Positions 44,324-53,924 are shown, counted from the first letter of the stretch. The stretch: 64,000 nucleotides of DNA from Microvirga sp. VF16 (GCF_016864375.1 NZ_CP069354.1:4003501-4067500), one strand, 5' to 3'. The notes: generated from the sequence alone by a model not told the origin. Program-made: numbers and translations.

Positions 44324-44406
44324 GAGATTGCTGAGCCCGAGACGAGCAACCTGTTCGCATCAGTTTCATGCCCATCATCCTTGCCCTCTCTGACAGCATG
44401 CCAGGA

Positions 44407-45174
44407 TCACCCGTCCTTAGCATCCGTGCCCGTGGCAGCGGCGTAGGTTTCGATAACATCCTCAATGGGTCCAAACGCCTTGATCTGGCCGTGCTCCAGG
44501 AGAAGTCCCTTGTTGCAGATTTCGCGCAGCACCTTGTTGGAGTGCGACGCCAGAACGAGAAGTTTCGACTCCCGTGCAAAGCTCTCCAGCTTCTCGTTAG
44601 CTTTCTTCAAGAAGCGGGCATCGCCCGTGGCCACGACCTCGTCCAGCAGCAGGATGTCCGTCTCGACATGGGTCGAGATGGCAAAGGCCAGACGCGCGCG
44701 CATGCCGGACGAATAGGTGCGCATCGGCAGATCGAGGAAGTCGCCGAGTTCGCTGAACTCGGCGATGACATCGGCCTTTTTCTTCAGCTCGGCCTTGCTC
44801 ATCCCCAGAAAGAGACCGCGGATGAAAATGTTGTCGTACCCGGTCGAATCCATGTCGAGACCGAAGCCGAGGTTCAACAGCGGCGCCACGCGTCCCTGAA
44901 TGGTCACCCGTCCATGCGTGGGCGCGTAGAGCTTGGCCATCACGCGCAGGAGCGTGGTCTTGCCTGCACCATTGTGCCCCAGAAGAGCGAGACGATCGCC
45001 CGGTCCCAGGGTGAGCGACAATTGATCGAGGGCGCGCACCACCAAGTGGCCCGACTGCCCCGAGGACAATTGCCCGCCGATGGGCTTCTCCTCGGAAGAC
45101 GACCGCCGCCGGTCGGACTTCGAGGCCTGAACCGGAAATTCCAGTGTTATGTTTTCAAGCTTGATCAGCGCCAT
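44407..45174 (-). CDS. Polysaccharide ABC exporter ATPase (Wzt/KpsT-like)
   Basis: A 255-residue ATPase energising export of a lipid-linked surface polysaccharide. Walker A is LLGHNGAGKTTLL, the signature is YSSGMRARLAFA, Walker B is DILLLDEVVATGD, and the H-loop is LVLASHS. An unusual serine/arginine-rich insertion (about 18-42) precedes Walker A. There is no C-terminal carbohydrate-binding domain of the kind found in O9a-type Wzt, so chain-end recognition would have to be done elsewhere. A GAGGT ribosome site precedes ATG 45174; it follows the permease gene by nine bases. Confidence 0.93.
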   Translation of the reverse strand: MALIKLENITLEFPVQASKSDRRRSSSEEKPIGGQLSSGQSGHLVVRALDQLSLTLGPGDRLALLGHNGAGKTTLLRVMAKLYAPTHGRVTIQGRVAPLLNLGFGLDMDSTGYDNIFIRGLFLGMSKAELKKKADVIAEFSELGDFLDLPMRTYSSGMRARLAFAISTHVETDILLLDEVVATGDARFLKKANEKLESFARESKLLVLASHSNKVLREICNKGLLLEHGQIKAFGPIEDVIETYAAATGTDAKDG

Positions 45175-45183
45175 TGTCAGACC

Positions 45184-45966
45184 TCAAACCCAAAAGGCGA
45201 TCCGCCGACCCCAATGGGCATAGACCGGCACAGTGATGCTCCAACCGATCACCGTGATCGCCAAGGTCACAATCCAGATCAAAGGATCCGGCGCCTGTCC
45301 CAGCAGCGGTGCACGCAGCACTTCGATAAAATAATAGAAGGGATTGAAATCCACGAAGATCGTGCGAAATCCAGTGGCGTCTTCCGGATACCAGAGGATC
45401 GGCGTCACGAAGAACGCAAGACGCATGGCGTTCGGGACCAGTTGCCCCAGGTCTCGATAGCGAACATTGATGAGGCCGAGCAGAAGGCCAACCCAAATTC
45501 CGTTCAGCAACACGATCGCCAGCGCTGGCAGAATCAGGATGATGTTCGGGAACGGCCACACCCGGAAAATCGCAAGAACCGCGACATACACAAGGGAGTT
45601 GAAGCCAAGGATGACGAGATTCTTCCAGAGGAGCTTATAGATGTACACCGTCCTCGGAACCGCGATCTCCCGAATGGCGGCGGCATTGCTCGCGAAAGAG
45701 TCCTTGCCCTCGATGACCAACGCCTGCACGAAGCCCCAAATCATGTAGCCTGTGACGAGATGGGGGATATAGTCGGACATAGGGCGTGCCATGATCCCGC
45801 CATACAGCGTGCCGATGCAGGTCGCCACAAACGCCAGGCTGAGCGTGTTCCAGAACGGTCCGATGCGCGAACGGCGATGGCGCGTTTGCACGTCCCGCCA
45901 TCCCAGCGTCATCCACAATTCACGCCAACGCCAGCCGTCGCGAACCTCGCGCAACACCTCCAACAT
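45184..45966 (-). CDS. Polysaccharide ABC exporter permease (Wzm-like, ABC-2)
   Basis: A 260-residue ABC-2 permease with six membrane helices. The amphipathic N-terminal interface RELWMTLGWRDVQTRHRRSRIGPFWNTLS is characteristic, as are AIREIAVPRTVYIYKLLWKN, GLINVRYRDLGQLVP and TPILWYPED. It forms the inner-membrane channel with the ATPase encoded immediately downstream. The ATG at 45966 fits family alignments in which about 20 residues precede this interface; a TTG at 46026 would add 20 residues. Substrate is the glycan made by the surrounding genes. Confidence 0.9.
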   Translation of the reverse strand: MLEVLREVRDGWRWRELWMTLGWRDVQTRHRRSRIGPFWNTLSLAFVATCIGTLYGGIMARPMSDYIPHLVTGYMIWGFVQALVIEGKDSFASNAAAIREIAVPRTVYIYKLLWKNLVILGFNSLVYVAVLAIFRVWPFPNIILILPALAIVLLNGIWVGLLLGLINVRYRDLGQLVPNAMRLAFFVTPILWYPEDATGFRTIFVDFNPFYYFIEVLRAPLLGQAPDPLIWIVTLAITVIGWSITVPVYAHWGRRIAFWV

Positions 45967-46115
45967 TTTCGAACCGTCGGTTCTCAACTTCGCTTCCTTG
46001 ATCCCATTTCCGGCAATAGACGACAATCCGAGATACAGGGCGGCTTCTGTCTGAAGCTTATGCGCCCGGTGACCGTGGTTCCGGGCTTCGCCTCGGACTG
46101 TGTCACATCCACAAA

Positions 46116-47423
46116 TTAAGCCTTCACCACATTGCTGCGCACGCCGAGATAATGCCCACGCGTGTCGACAATGAGCTTGGCGTGCTTCTCGATGGTGTCG
46201 TAGTCGAACCTGTCGTGGTCCGTCGCCAGCAGCACCAGATCGTACCCAGCCAGCGTCTCCGGAGTCAGCTCGACACTCTCGAGATCGAAAGAGTAGCGCC
46301 GCATCTTCGGGAAGCTCGGAACGTGTGGATCGCTGTAAGCGATCTCCGCGCCCTTTGCCTGAAGGATGCTCATCAGCTCGACGGACGGCGACTCCCGCAT
46401 GTCGTCGACGTTCTTCTTATAGGCGATGCCGAGGACAAGGATTTTGCTGCCCCGGATCGGCTTCTCGCGCTCGTTCAGAGCATCGGCGATCTTCTCGACC
46501 ACCCACTCCGGCATCGTGCTGTTGATTTCACCGGCAAGCTCGATGAAGCGCGTGTGCAGACCATACTCACGCGCCTTCCAGGTCAGATAGAACGGATCGA
46601 TCGGAATGCAGTGTCCACCCAGCCCCGGACCGGGATAGTACGGCACGAAGCCGAAGGGCTTGGTCGCGGCCGCACGAATGACTTCGTGGATGTCAATCCC
46701 CATCCGGTCAGCGATGATCTTCATCTCGTTCACGAGACCAATGTTCACCGCGCGGTGGATGTTCTCCAGCAGCTTCGTCAGTTCAGCGGCCTGGGTGGAG
46801 CTCACCGGAACGACCGTGTTGATCACCTGGCCATACAGGGCAAGACCCACTTCGAGGCAGGACGGGGTGCTGCCGCCGCAGACCTTGGGAATGGTGTGTG
46901 TCGTAAACTTGGCATTGCCTGGATCCTCACGCTCGGGCGAGAACACGAGAAACACGTCCTCTCCCACCGTGAGGCCGGCCTTCTCGATCCGAGGACGCAA
47001 CTCTTCTTCGGTCGTGCCGGGATAGGTTGTGCTTTCCAGCGACATGACCTGGCCGGTCCTCAGGTGCGGCAGAAGAGCATCGACGGTGTTCAGCACGAAG
47101 CTGAGATCTGGTTCTCGGTATTTGTTGAGAGGGGTGGGAACGCACAGGATCAGCGCGTCCACATCGCGAGCCCGCGACAGATCGGCGGTCGGCTCGAATC
47201 CGTCCTTGATGGCCCTGGCGATGCCCTCGGAGCCGATATGCTCGATATAGGTCTGTCCCTGCTTGAGGATATCGACCTTGCTCTGGTCGATATCGAAACC
47301 GACGACCTTGTACCCGACCTCGGAATACCGAAGAGACAGCGGCAGACCGACATAACCCAGTCCGACGATACCGATAACAGCGGTCTTGTCGTTCAATCTT
47401 TTCAGCAGCGTGTCTTTGTGCAT
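46116..47423 (-). CDS. Nucleotide-sugar dehydrogenase (WbpA/TviB-like)
   Basis: A 435-residue UDP-sugar 6-dehydrogenase making a uronic acid donor, most like UDP-N-acetyl-hexosamine dehydrogenases (WbpA, TviB). Motifs are IGIVGLGYVGLPLSL (NAD), PTPLNKYREPDLSFV, ESTTYPGTTEEEL, LLENIHRAVNIGLVNE and GGHCIPIDPFYL with the catalytic Cys. The C-terminal domain has GIAYKKNVDDMRESPS. First gene of the minus-strand operon ahead of the ABC exporter. A UDP-glucose substrate cannot be excluded. Confidence 0.92.
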   Translation of the reverse strand: MHKDTLLKRLNDKTAVIGIVGLGYVGLPLSLRYSEVGYKVVGFDIDQSKVDILKQGQTYIEHIGSEGIARAIKDGFEPTADLSRARDVDALILCVPTPLNKYREPDLSFVLNTVDALLPHLRTGQVMSLESTTYPGTTEEELRPRIEKAGLTVGEDVFLVFSPEREDPGNAKFTTHTIPKVCGGSTPSCLEVGLALYGQVINTVVPVSSTQAAELTKLLENIHRAVNIGLVNEMKIIADRMGIDIHEVIRAAATKPFGFVPYYPGPGLGGHCIPIDPFYLTWKAREYGLHTRFIELAGEINSTMPEWVVEKIADALNEREKPIRGSKILVLGIAYKKNVDDMRESPSVELMSILQAKGAEIAYSDPHVPSFPKMRRYSFDLESVELTPETLAGYDLVLLATDHDRFDYDTIEKHAKLIVDTRGHYLGVRSNVVKA

Positions 47424-47808
47424 CGGAAATCTCGGCTTCAGGCGCGTGGGATCGCGCGATCCTTCTATAAGGGGATTGACCCAACCCGCATACCTCCGGA
47501 AAGCGCCATAGTGCCGCGCCTTCCGAAACGGAAGATCGCCCAGCCAACAAGCCTAGCCGGAGCCCCTCGGACGCCGCTATACCGCTTTGACCCTGCTCCA
47601 GCAACCCTGACTCACCGTCGGGTCAACCTGACGCAATGACAGAGATTTCGGGCTTCTCCGTACGGCGTATAGTTGCCCACGCGCCACGAACCTCACCGTC
47701 GGCAAAGGATTAAGCTCACATCGAGCCCAGCCCCAACCCTGCGCCTCCTTCGCTTGCCCGCCCCCCATGATCGATCTACTAGGACAGCTCCGATCCCGGA
47801 GAATTTGA
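47424..47808. other. Divergent intergenic region
   Basis: About 385 bases between the nucleotide-sugar dehydrogenase and the GT2 gene, which point away from each other. Promoters for both should lie here; I see no clear consensus, repeat or small gene. Confidence 0.5.
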
Positions 47809-48711
47809 ATGCGCGTCCTGGCCGTGGCGGTCACCTACAATCCAGACACGGACCTGCTGGCCCAGGTCCTGCGATCTTCTGCCCCCCAGGTCCAGGGCGT
47901 CGTGGTGGTCGACAATGGCTCTGCGAATGCCGGGACAGTGAGAGAAGTCGCGTCAGCCTTTCAGGCGCATGTCCTTGCAAATGAAGAGAATCTCGGGATA
48001 GCAGCGGCCCAGAATCAGGGTGCGGCCATGGCACAGACAGAAGGCTACTCGCACATCCTGCTGCTCGACCAGGATACGGTCCTGACGCCTGGCGTCGTGG
48101 CCGATCTGTCGAACAACTTGACGGTTCTGGAGAAAGAACATGGCGGAGTGGCTGCCATTGGGCCAGCTTACTACGAGCTTAACAGCCAGAAGCAGACGCG
48201 GGCCTATCGAGCCAACGGGCTCCGTCTGTCCCGGATTTCGCTGGAGGGCCCGGACCACCCCGTGGAGAGCGACTTCATCATTGCCTCCGGCTCCCTGATT
48301 CCACTGGCCGTCCTGAAGAAGGTGGGCGGCTTCAAGGAGGATCTCTTTATCGACCTAGTCGATGTGGAATGGTGTTTCCGAGCCAGGGCGGCAGGGTACA
48401 GAAGCTTCCTGTCCCCCACTGCTAAGGTGGATCACCACCTCGGCAGCGGAACAATAGAAGTCGGCAAACGTCAGATTGCCGTCCATGTCCCGATCAGAAA
48501 CTACTACTGGGTCAGGAACGCATTGTGGTTGGCACGCCAGCCCTACACGCCCTCGGCCTGGAAACTTTATTTCATTAGCCGAAGCCTGGGCTTCCTGGCT
48601 GCCTACACGACCCTCGTCGACAAAAGAATCTTAAGGCTACAACTCATCTGTCGAGGGATCTGGGACAGCTTCACCGGACATCTCGGTCGGCTAAACCAGG
48701 GAAAAGTTTAA
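47809..48711 (+). CDS. GT2 glycosyltransferase, rhamnosyltransferase-like
   Basis: A 300-residue GT-A enzyme resembling RfbF-type rhamnosyltransferases: VAVTYNPDTDLLAQVL, GVVVVDNGSAN, NEENLGIAAAQNQGA, ILLLDQDTVLTPGVV (DxD) and FIDLVDVEWCFRARAAGY, with an IRNYYWVRNALWLAR helix near the C-terminus. It would use the dTDP-rhamnose made by the rml products. Start ATG at 47809 has GGAG eight bases upstream. It stands apart from the main operon, on the opposite strand, and is convergent with the phosphomannomutase gene. Confidence 0.87.
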   Translation: MRVLAVAVTYNPDTDLLAQVLRSSAPQVQGVVVVDNGSANAGTVREVASAFQAHVLANEENLGIAAAQNQGAAMAQTEGYSHILLLDQDTVLTPGVVADLSNNLTVLEKEHGGVAAIGPAYYELNSQKQTRAYRANGLRLSRISLEGPDHPVESDFIIASGSLIPLAVLKKVGGFKEDLFIDLVDVEWCFRARAAGYRSFLSPTAKVDHHLGSGTIEVGKRQIAVHVPIRNYYWVRNALWLARQPYTPSAWKLYFISRSLGFLAAYTTLVDKRILRLQLICRGIWDSFTGHLGRLNQGKV

Positions 48712-48739
48712 TTTTCAGATCCTTAGCCGGCTTCTGTGC

Positions 48740-50197
48740 TCAGCCCATTCGCTGCCCCGCCTCGGCCAGTCCCCAAGCAAGCAGACTCTCAGCGCGCTCC
48801 GGGGTCGTAGCCTCCACGTAAACCCGCAATTCCGGCGCATTACCGGAAGGACGGAAGTGCACGACCTCGCCATTCTTCGCTGTAATCCGCAATCCATCGC
48901 AGGAATTGACCCCGGCCACACCTCCTAGAGGAGTCATCAGTTCGGAGAGAAATGCCCCATCCTGCTGCAACCGGGAAACAAAGGCAGTGCTCTTGTCCGT
49001 CTCCACGTTCTGCAGACGGTTGCTGGCCGCCGCCTTGAAGGCAAAGGTGGCTCCGATTTCGGCGAGAGGCCTGCCCTGTGTGACGATCTCGCTGAGAACG
49101 CAGAGGATGGGCAGCATGGCATCCCGGGTGGGAAGCGCCGCCAACTGACGGCCATCCCGTACAATGTCCGAACCAAGTAGGACACCGCCATTGGCCTCGA
49201 AGCCGAGGACAGCCCGCCCCCCTGCCTCAGATGCCTCCACCATGCCCTCGATGACGTAAGGGGAACCGACCCGCGTGCGGATAACAGTCTTGAATGCACC
49301 GCATGCCTCCAGGGCGGAGTTGGAGGTCACGGGGGTGACGATCACATCCGCCCCCAGAGCCTTGGCTGTGATTGCCCCGACCAGGTCGCCGCGCAGGAAG
49401 TTGCCGTTGGCATCGGAAATCAGGGGACGGTCCGCGTCGCCATCGGTCGAAACGATGGCATCGAGTGCTTGCTCTTGGGCCCATTGCCGCGCCAGAGCCT
49501 CGTCCTCCTCGCGCAGGGCTTCGGTGTCGACGGGGATGAAGCTCGTTGCCCGCCCCAGCGGCACCGCCTGAGCGCCCAGGTCCTCAAGCATTTCGACGAT
49601 GACATCGCGGGCCACCGAGGAATGTTGGTAGACACCGACAGTAAGACCCGCCAGCGCCCCTGCCCCGAAGAAGTCACGGTAGCGGGCCTTGTAGGCATCG
49701 ATCAGATTAATGTCAGGCGTCTGAGCATGAAAGGCGCTGATGCTCTTGGGTACCGACGTGATCTCGAGCTTGGCATGCCACGCCAGGATGGCAGCCTCAT
49801 CCTTCTTATCGATCTCCCCTTGAGCCCGGTAGAATTTCAGTCCGTTGCGGTCCTCCGGAATGTGGCTTCCGGTGACCATGATCGCCGGGATGCCGAATCG
49901 CATGCCGTGATAGGCAAGCGCCGGCGTGGGAAGAGCGCTGCAATCGAGCGGAGTGAGCCCTGATTCGCGCAGGGCTGCATAGCAGAGCTGGGCAATGCTC
50001 GGGCTGCTCTCGCGCAGGTCCCGTCCAACCAGCACGACATTCTGGGACGCGGCCGCCGAGCCGTCCGCCTTGAGCATCTCGGCAAAAGCGCGGGTATAGG
50101 CGAAAGCCGGAACACCGTTCAGCTCGACGACAAGCCCTCGCAGCCCGCTCGTGCCGAATTTCAGGGACGACGGGATGATGGCTGGATGCATGTCCAT
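48740..50197 (-). CDS. Phosphomannomutase/phosphoglucomutase family protein
   Basis: A 485-residue alpha-D-phosphohexomutase, interconverting hexose 1- and 6-phosphates and thus feeding nucleotide-sugar synthesis (for example glucose 1-phosphate for RmlA or mannose 1-phosphate). The catalytic phosphoserine is in MVTGSHIPEDRNG, metal binding in STDGDADRPLI, sugar recognition in GFEANGGVLLG, and phosphate binding in FRPSGNAPELRVY. All four domains are present. Sugar preference cannot be told from sequence. Start ATG 50197 or two codons later. Confidence 0.9.
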   Translation of the reverse strand: MDMHPAIIPSSLKFGTSGLRGLVVELNGVPAFAYTRAFAEMLKADGSAAASQNVVLVGRDLRESSPSIAQLCYAALRESGLTPLDCSALPTPALAYHGMRFGIPAIMVTGSHIPEDRNGLKFYRAQGEIDKKDEAAILAWHAKLEITSVPKSISAFHAQTPDINLIDAYKARYRDFFGAGALAGLTVGVYQHSSVARDVIVEMLEDLGAQAVPLGRATSFIPVDTEALREEDEALARQWAQEQALDAIVSTDGDADRPLISDANGNFLRGDLVGAITAKALGADVIVTPVTSNSALEACGAFKTVIRTRVGSPYVIEGMVEASEAGGRAVLGFEANGGVLLGSDIVRDGRQLAALPTRDAMLPILCVLSEIVTQGRPLAEIGATFAFKAAASNRLQNVETDKSTAFVSRLQQDGAFLSELMTPLGGVAGVNSCDGLRITAKNGEVVHFRPSGNAPELRVYVEATTPERAESLLAWGLAEAGQRMG

Positions 50198-50412
50198 AAG
50201 GGATTGCCTGTCTGTAACCTGGGCGTTCGATGCCGCGCCTCAATCAAAGAGCGGCATTCTCCGATATTCGATCATGAGAATAGTTCCGAGCGCGGCGGTC
50301 CAAGTCAACGCACCCAGTAGGCTCGAACGGGTCACTCGGATGGGGGAGGCAATGACTTGACCTACCCCAAAGGCATTGCAGTCTTAGGCCTTACGGTTGC
50401 CCACAGAGGATC

Positions 50413-51411
50413 CTAGACCTTTTCCCAAGAGGAAGATGCTTCCGATCGCCGCAAGGCATCCAGGATGCGCATGTTCAGGATGGCATCCTCCCAGCCATAG
50501 ACCAGAGGCGCAGTGCCTCGGACCGCCTGACTGAAAGCCTCGCCCTGAAGCCCATATTGATCCACCACAGGAAACTCGATGGCGCGGGCCGATTGATTGC
50601 CGTGCGCGCTGCCATCGTCGACGAAGATGCGGGTCGGCTTGTCCGGTGGCGCATTGAAGGGGATCTCGATCTCGATCCGCCCCTTCGTTCCGAAGATCTG
50701 GACCCGCTGATACGGCACGGACTGGGTCGAAACCGTGAAGGACAATTGCCGACCATTCCCGAAATCCATCAGGGCACTGGTGGTCCGATCGACGCCGAAG
50801 GCCGGGTCACGATCCATGAGCGTGACGACGCGAAGGGGTTCGGCATCGAAGAAGTAACGCCCTGCGACGACGGCATAGCAGCCGATATCGAGGAGCCCTC
50901 CCCCGCCGATATCGGCTTTGTTGCGAATATTCGCGGGATCGACATTGAAGTATGAGAAGCTGATCTGAATGGCGCGCAGCTCTCCGATCTCGCCGCTTCG
51001 GATCACGTCACGGGCGCGATGCCATTGCGGATGATGACGGACCATGAAGGCTTCCGCGACCAGCACCTGAGATGCAGCCTGCCCGAGCTGCTTCGCCTCG
51101 TCGGCCGTGATGGCAATCGGTTTCTCGCACAAGACATGCTTGCCGGCGGCAGCGGCCGCCAAAGTCATCGGCACATGAAGATGGTTGGGCAGCGGATTGT
51201 AGATCGCCTCGATCTCGGGATCGGCAAGCAGCGCTTCGTAGGAACCGTAAGCCTTCGCGATCCCGAGTTCCGCCGCCATGTCACGGGCGGACGCCTCGTC
51301 TCGCGATGCAACGGCAATGACATCGCAGAGCGGGCTTTTCATCATGCCCGGGACGACCTTCACGCGTCCTATCTTCGCGGTGCTTAAGATTCCCCAACGG
51401 ACCGGCTGCAT
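50413..51411 (-). CDS. Gfo/Idh/MocA family oxidoreductase
   Basis: A 332-residue NAD(P)-dependent sugar dehydrogenase. N-terminal Rossmann domain: VRWGILSTAKIGRVKVVPG, then AIYNPLPNHLHVPMTLAAAAAG and HVLCEKPIA (Lys of the EKP motif). The C-terminal domain contains GGGLLDIGCYAV. It follows the LacI-type regulator gene by 44 bases on the same strand; the ATG at 51411 has a strong GAGGAGAG site and is preferred over one at 51459. It belongs with the sugar locus to its right. Confidence 0.92.
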   Translation of the reverse strand: MQPVRWGILSTAKIGRVKVVPGMMKSPLCDVIAVASRDEASARDMAAELGIAKAYGSYEALLADPEIEAIYNPLPNHLHVPMTLAAAAAGKHVLCEKPIAITADEAKQLGQAASQVLVAEAFMVRHHPQWHRARDVIRSGEIGELRAIQISFSYFNVDPANIRNKADIGGGGLLDIGCYAVVAGRYFFDAEPLRVVTLMDRDPAFGVDRTTSALMDFGNGRQLSFTVSTQSVPYQRVQIFGTKGRIEIEIPFNAPPDKPTRIFVDDGSAHGNQSARAIEFPVVDQYGLQGEAFSQAVRGTAPLVYGWEDAILNMRILDALRRSEASSSWEKV

Positions 51412-51455
51412 GGCGCTCTCCTCATGTTTCGATACCTGTTGATAGGGCTGCGATC

Positions 51456-52526
51456 TCAAATCGCGGACCGTCGCAGAGATTTGTAATCCTTATGCAGAAC
51501 CGGTCCGGTCGTGTCGCGCTCCAAAAGGGTCAGTGGCAGCCGGAGATTCCAATCTTCGGGCTTCATGTCGTTCCGGATCAGCTTCATGAGAACGTCGGCA
51601 CCTGTGCGCCCCAGCTCATACAGGGGCTGCCGGAACGTGGTGAGCGTGGGTTCGGTGTAATCGGCAAACTCGATCCCATCGAAGCCGACGACCGAGACAT
51701 CCTGCGGAACGCGGATCCGTTCCTCGCGGACGCGCTTGATGAAGCCAATGGCACTCTCATCGCAAGCGGCGAAAATTCCGGTCGGGCGATCCTTCATCCT
51801 CAGGAAGGATTCGGCGGCGGCAACACCGGTCGAGAACACGAAGGGCCCCTCCCAACGCACGAAGTCGTCCGGGCTGAAGCCGGCCGCGGCAATCCCCTCT
51901 TGGAATCCTCGAAATCGCTCGTGTTCAATGATTGAACTCGGCGTCCCCGAAATGTAACCGAACCTGCGGTGCCCGAGTTGCGCCAAATACTCAACCGCCC
52001 GGCGGGATGCCTCGCGATCCTGAACAACCACGTTCGGGATCTTGTCGTCATCGATGGCAGCACACATGGCGACGATCGGCAGTCCGGATTCTCTCATGTC
52101 GCGGGTGCCGTTCTCCGGAATGTAACCCGTCAGCAGAAGAACACCGTCCACCTGCCGGGACAGGGCGAGATCGACATAGCGGGCCTCACGCTCCCTGCGG
52201 TTGTCCAGATTGCCGATGATGATGCCATAGCCCGACTGCGTCAGCTCATCATCGACACCGCGAAGGATTTCGGCGAAGACCGGATTGGTGAGTCGCGGCG
52301 CCACCACCAGCACGTTCATGGTGCGGCGGGTGCGCAGTTTCTGTGCAGTGCTGTTCGGAATGTAGCCGCTGCGGCGCACGGCCTCCATCACGAGATCGTG
52401 CGTTTTCTGCCTTACCTTCTCCGGTTCCGACAGCACCCGGCTGACCGTTGCCGTCGACACTCCGGCAAGTCGAGCCACATCGGCGATGCGTATCTCCTTC
52501 ACGGAACGCCACCTTTTCCGACTCAT
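51456..52526 (-). CDS. LacI family transcriptional regulator
   Basis: A 356-residue repressor. The helix-turn-helix and hinge (about 12-70) read IRIADVARLAGVSTATVSRV and YIPNSTAQKLRTRRT. The periplasmic-binding-protein-like effector domain follows, with VLVVAPRLTNPVFAEI and VSVVGFDGIEFADYTEP. It likely represses the divergent ABC transporter operon and its own operon from the palindrome at 52640-52653 and is released by a sugar or pathway intermediate. ATG at 52526 with GAGGTAA ribosome site. Confidence 0.93.
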   Translation of the reverse strand: MSRKRWRSVKEIRIADVARLAGVSTATVSRVLSEPEKVRQKTHDLVMEAVRRSGYIPNSTAQKLRTRRTMNVLVVAPRLTNPVFAEILRGVDDELTQSGYGIIIGNLDNRREREARYVDLALSRQVDGVLLLTGYIPENGTRDMRESGLPIVAMCAAIDDDKIPNVVVQDREASRRAVEYLAQLGHRRFGYISGTPSSIIEHERFRGFQEGIAAAGFSPDDFVRWEGPFVFSTGVAAAESFLRMKDRPTGIFAACDESAIGFIKRVREERIRVPQDVSVVGFDGIEFADYTEPTLTTFRQPLYELGRTGADVLMKLIRNDMKPEDWNLRLPLTLLERDTTGPVLHKDYKSLRRSAI

Positions 52527-52599
52527 GCAGGTTACCTCAGTACCCTTGGCAAGATATGTTACCTTCTCTCATAGGAAATAACTTACATCAACTAGTGTC

Positions 52600-52632
52600 T
52601 TGACTAATCTAAAAAGCCACTACAACCTATAT
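52600..52632 (+). promoter_or_regulatory. Possible promoter of the sugar ABC operon
   Basis: TTGACT at 52600-52605 is a good -35 candidate. The -10 is unclear (CTATAT at 52627-52632 is too distant, TACAAC at 52621-52626 too near). It lies just upstream of the presumed LacI operator. Confidence 0.3.
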
Positions 52633-52639
52633 CGCAAGA

Positions 52640-52653
52640 TGTAATCGATTACA
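52640..52653. promoter_or_regulatory. Presumed LacI-family operator
   Basis: TGTAATCGATTACA is a perfect 14-bp palindrome with the central CG typical of LacI-family operators. It lies 32 bases before the ATG of the binding-protein gene and between it and the divergent regulator gene. Confidence 0.8.
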
Positions 52654-52685
52654 AAAATCGATAAAACGCTTCTGGGGAGGAAGCC

Positions 52686-53924
52686 ATGAGCATGAAGACA
52701 CGCGTTTCCGCCTATACCCTTTCTATTGCCCTACTCTGCAGCACCGGAGCCTTCGCACAGCAAAAGGCCGAGGTTCTTCACTGGTGGACATCCGCCGGTG
52801 AATCCGCCTCCGTGAAGGTCTTCGCGGATCAGTTCACCAAGGCCGGCGGCACCTGGGTCGACAACGCCATCGCCGGCGGCGTCAACGCCCGCACGGCGGG
52901 CATCAACCGGATGGTGGGCGGCAATCCCCCGACCATGATGCAGTTCAATACCGGCAAGCAATTCGACGAGCTTGTCAGCAATGATCTGGTGCGCGACGTC
53001 GACGCTCAGGCAAAGGCGGGCAAGTGGCGGGAGATTATGCCCAAGCCCATCGTCGAGGCGGCGGTCCGCAACGGCAAATTCTACGCCGTCCCGGTCAATA
53101 TCCACGGCCAGAACTGGATGTTCTACAACACCAAGATCTTTGCGGACGCCGGCCTTCAGCCTCCAAAGACCTTTCCTGAGCTGATCGAGACTGGCGAGAA
53201 GCTCAAAGCCAAGGGCGTCATCCCGCTCGCCCTTGGCGGTCAGCCGACCTGGGAGCACAATCTGTTCCGGGCTGTGCTTGTGGGCAACGGCGGTGCCGAG
53301 ATGTTCCGTCAGTTTTACGGCGTCCGCAAACCGGATGTATTAAAGGATCCGAAATTCAGGCAAACCGTCGAGCTCTTCGGCAAGATGCGCGGCCTTGTCG
53401 ATCCCGGCAGCCCCGGGCGCAACTGGAACGACGCCACGGCCCTCGTGATCACCAACAAGGCAGCGATGCACTTCAATGGCGATTGGGCCAAGGGCGAGTT
53501 CACCGCGGCAGGCCAGACGCCCGGCAAGGAATATGGCTGCACCCTGGTGGGCGACAGCCCGAAGGAAGTGATCGGTGGTGACGTCTTCGTCTTCCCGACG
53601 ACCAAGGACAAAACGGCCCTCGCCACCCAGGACAAGCTGATCGAGGTCCTGCTCGACCCGAACACCCAGCTCGAGTTCAACAAGAAGAAGGGTTCGATCC
53701 CGGTGCGCATGGATGTGGACGTTTCCTCCATGGACGTCTGCGCCCAGAGATCCAATGCCGTGCTGAAGGATCCCGCCAATCAGGTCGAGTCGATGGAAAT
53801 GCTCACCACACCGAATTTCCAGGGCGCCATTCAGGATGCGGTCACGCAGTACTGGAACACCCCGAACATGTCGGTCGATGCCTTCATCGAGAAGGTGACC
53901 AACGCCATGCGGGACGCGACCTAA
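52686..53924 (+). CDS. Sugar ABC transporter substrate-binding protein
   Basis: A periplasmic family 1 solute-binding protein (412 residues). The Sec signal peptide ends with GAFA at about residue 24. Conserved features are VLHWWTSAGESASVKVFADQF, GNPPTMMQFNTGKQFDEL and AAMHFNGDWAKGEF. The pattern suits mono- or disaccharide transporters rather than oligopeptides. ATG has a strong GGGGAGGAAG site. First gene of the transport and catabolic operon, with a large stem-loop directly after it that may keep its expression higher than that of the permeases. Confidence 0.93.
   Translation: MSMKTRVSAYTLSIALLCSTGAFAQQKAEVLHWWTSAGESASVKVFADQFTKAGGTWVDNAIAGGVNARTAGINRMVGGNPPTMMQFNTGKQFDELVSNDLVRDVDAQAKAGKWREIMPKPIVEAAVRNGKFYAVPVNIHGQNWMFYNTKIFADAGLQPPKTFPELIETGEKLKAKGVIPLALGGQPTWEHNLFRAVLVGNGGAEMFRQFYGVRKPDVLKDPKFRQTVELFGKMRGLVDPGSPGRNWNDATALVITNKAAMHFNGDWAKGEFTAAGQTPGKEYGCTLVGDSPKEVIGGDVFVFPTTKDKTALATQDKLIEVLLDPNTQLEFNKKKGSIPVRMDVDVSSMDVCAQRSNAVLKDPANQVESMEMLTTPNFQGAIQDAVTQYWNTPNMSVDAFIEKVTNAMRDAT

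Noticed and set aside
44368..46119. Open frame of 583 codons on the plus strand
   Set aside because: It is antisense to the ABC exporter ATPase and permease genes. The encoded sequence is rich in H, R, Q and D without any domain.
46152..47639. Open frame of 495 codons on the plus strand
   Set aside because: It is antisense to the nucleotide-sugar dehydrogenase gene, whose motifs are complete.
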